The notes under the pieces were generated by a model. It had not been told where the DNA came from. It worked only from the letters and a program-made list of their open reading frames with translations, and searched no databases. A stretch of DNA of 64,000 bases from Prostheceraeus crozeri (lineage: Eukaryota; Platyhelminthes; Polycladida; Euryleptidae): contig CAJQUW010011511.1 of NCBI GenBank assembly GCA_907163375.1, positions 62,001-126,000 on the forward strand, in the 5' to 3' direction. Position numbers and translations under genes: made by a program. How positions within the stretch are numbered: position 1 is the first letter of the stretch; each line of letters starts with the position of its first letter. Of this stretch, positions 62,022 through 64,000 are shown piece by piece.

Positions 62022-64000
62022 GAAAGAAAATTGTCAAGAAATAGATTACAAGAAATTATATTAGCCTCTGAACAACCAGTTTGCAGTGAATTCCTTATGT
62101 TTTGCATTTATTGTATAAGTTTTGAATTTAACATAATTGGTATAATGCACATTCAGAAGTTTTTTTACGTGAGTTCATCACAAACTCTGAAAAATAGGCA
62201 AAAGTGTCCAAGGTCTGGCTACTGTACGTGAATAGGGTTGCTTTTTTGCCGGCTAAAACTGGTTTTTGCCCACCAAGTTGGTAAAAACCGGCAAAAACTT
62301 GGCAAAAAACATGGTAAAAACCGGATGAAAACTAAAAATTCCCGAAAAAATCAGTTCATGCTAATTCTTCACGAAATGATCGACAGCAAGTAGGGGTTCA
62401 AAGTATTACGGTGCATGCTGGTTTTCAGTTTGCAACTCTTATCTTCCAAAACTACATGACATTTCATTCTGTGATGGAACCAACATGATATGTTTTGATA
62501 ACGAACGACATACGATGTTGTCTTTCTTTACGATTGCTCTGCCCTTTTCTTGTGATTTAAGAAACCAAATTTAGACTTCAGCACCATTTTGGCTCTTTGG
62601 TTTCATGTAACAGAAGTTGTTAGATACTCGCAGAATTATCATCAAATGATAAAAAAAATGGAAAAAAATATGAATATAACTGGTTTATATACATAGAACT
62701 AAATTAAGCCAACCAGACTTTTCTTCATGTGGACAAGCTTCAATAACCCCACTGTCATCCTTCGTGGTTGGTTGTTGAGTGTAGAGTGTATTTGTAGCTT
62801 AGGTTTCATCAGATCTTGATTCGAACCCAGGTCTCATGAGCACAGAGAAAACATTCTATCAAAAGGCCTCTGTACCGGAAAATTTCACCTCCCAAATCAA
62901 GCAAACAGTCACTTAGAATGCATTTCTACTTTTTTTAGAAATATTCTAAAAGTACCAATGCTTGCGACTGTAGCAGGAAATCATGATTTGCAAGAACAAA
63001 TAATAATTAAATAACATAGTTCGCACCAGCAATCTTGATAAAGTAAGGTAAAATAAATCTATTCTGAACAAGCTTCAGTTATAATCTCACAACAAAAAAA
63101 CAAGTCCCCACAGTAAACTGGTTTTTGTTTTTTCTTTTTTTTTATTTTTCGGCTTATAAATTGATCTGTTAATAGAATCTGAAGAGCGAAAAACAATTTT
63201 GACATTATTGTGATATACAAGTTTGTTTAAAGTTCTTGAAATTTCCATATTTTGAGCTCAAATCAGAACTTTACTTTGGGATTTAAATTCATTTAACATA
63301 ACCTTATCCTCTATATACGTGAGGGTAACTTACCATGACATGAAAAATGTTTTAGGGCAAAATATTTAATCTAGTCCTTCTGGGAGTGTAGGATAAGTTT
63401 CATAATAATATTCGTGTAATCACAATGGCGGGTTATTATATATTTATATTTATTAGTGTACTATGTATTTTATATTTCCTATTATGCGTATTTTATTTTT
63501 ATTTATGTTTGTTAGTTTTTTGGGACATTTGCCAGATTTATCAGACAAACTATTCTATATCAGCAGGGAGGTTAATCGCAGAAATCCGGAGGCCAGATTT
63601 CTACATTTTCCTACCCTACAAGCCTCATGGTATGTCTGTTTTCGATCTTTTAGATAGAGCCAAGTGATTTCCTTCCAGCAAGGGACGTCTGTTGCATCTT
63701 ATTACCATGAATGAATTCGTAAAGGCAACAAAAATGCGTGCATACTTAGCTTGCTCAACAGCCTTATAAAAATATTTTTTATAATAATTCATATTCTTAC
63801 ACCTATACTTGGAACATATTCTTGATTGAAATACGATATTGATAGGTTGATAGGTTTGAATTGTGAAAATACAGGCCTAAATGTTTATCGAATGATGAAA
63901 AAGTAAAGTGAACTTATTGCGTCTAATGTTCATCAATAAAGTAAAGAGTGACGATGATCCCTTGTATTGTATGTACCCAAAAAACGTAGGCAGTAATGCT
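62022..64000. other. upstream intron or intergenic DNA, nothing firm
   Basis: Near 62230-62330 a short cluster repeats GGTAAAAACCGG and GGCAAAAA words with partial inverted symmetry, as in some hAT-type MITE ends. A B-box-like GGGTTCGAATCA lies on the minus strand near 62817-62828 without a convincing A box. No exon was recognised, including any ferritin exon 1 or 2. Confidence 0.4.

Noticed and set aside
62790-62885. Second tRNA-like SINE on the minus strand
   Set aside because: Only a B-box-like GGGTTCGAATCA is clear. No convincing A box or second copy was found.
1-64000. LTR retrotransposon or retrovirus
   Set aside because: No gag-pol, long terminal repeat pair or primer-binding site was seen. 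The only retroviral-type integrase belongs to the Polinton.

Overview
The window looks like AT-rich nuclear DNA of an invertebrate animal. The evidence is spliced exons with GT/AG borders (a ferritin 3' end, a C-type-lectin-like 3' end and several unrecognised terminal exons) and a dense load of metazoan transposons: Polinton/Maverick, LINEs, Penelope-like elements, Tc1, mariner, piggyBac, tRNA-SINEs and MITEs. I cannot name the species. No rRNA or tRNA gene, CRISPR array or bacterial operon is present.

Region 1 (1-3641): LINE-like tail, a possible small MITE, a tRNA-like SINE fragment and otherwise featureless DNA.

Region 2 (3642-21767): the centrepiece, an 18.1-kb Polinton/Maverick (adintovirus-like) element. 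It has 492-bp terminal inverted repeats that are about 99% identical and a perfect 6-bp target duplication GTTTCT. Its genes are a protein-primed DNA polymerase B with a co-oriented neighbour that may be a clamp or ssDNA-binding protein, a packaging ATPase, an adenain-like protease, a double-jelly-roll major capsid protein, a penton-like minor capsid protein, two small virion-type proteins with adenain-like cleavage sites, a fibre-like trimeric coiled coil that carries a phage-tail-fibre motif, a membrane protein, and a parvovirus-type phospholipase A2 joined in one frame to the retroviral-type integrase. Triloop hairpins mark gene ends and also sit in frame inside two proteins. The element is recent (TIR identity) but broken, with about four breaks in all.

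Region 3 (21768-33100): the LINE into which the Polinton inserted, then two 3' exons of a lectin-like gene, a Penelope tail with a hammerhead-like fold, and a pair of ~820-bp inverted arms (24.65 and 30.08 kb). A 1.27-kb mariner and a 2.7-kb piggyBac lie between the arms. An RTE-like LINE follows on the minus strand.

Region 4 (33.1-51.4 kb): a mosaic of an internally deleted Tc1, three Penelope-like fragments, SINEs and MITEs, a pair of inverted near-identical Tc1 copies enclosing host exons, and a 462-bp TIR element with a small ORF.

Region 5 (51.4-64 kb): sparse. It holds a CTCATGA-rich satellite, the last two exons of a ferritin gene on the minus strand with a Tc1 relic in the intron, an unknown terminal exon, and an inverted repeat pair around that exon.
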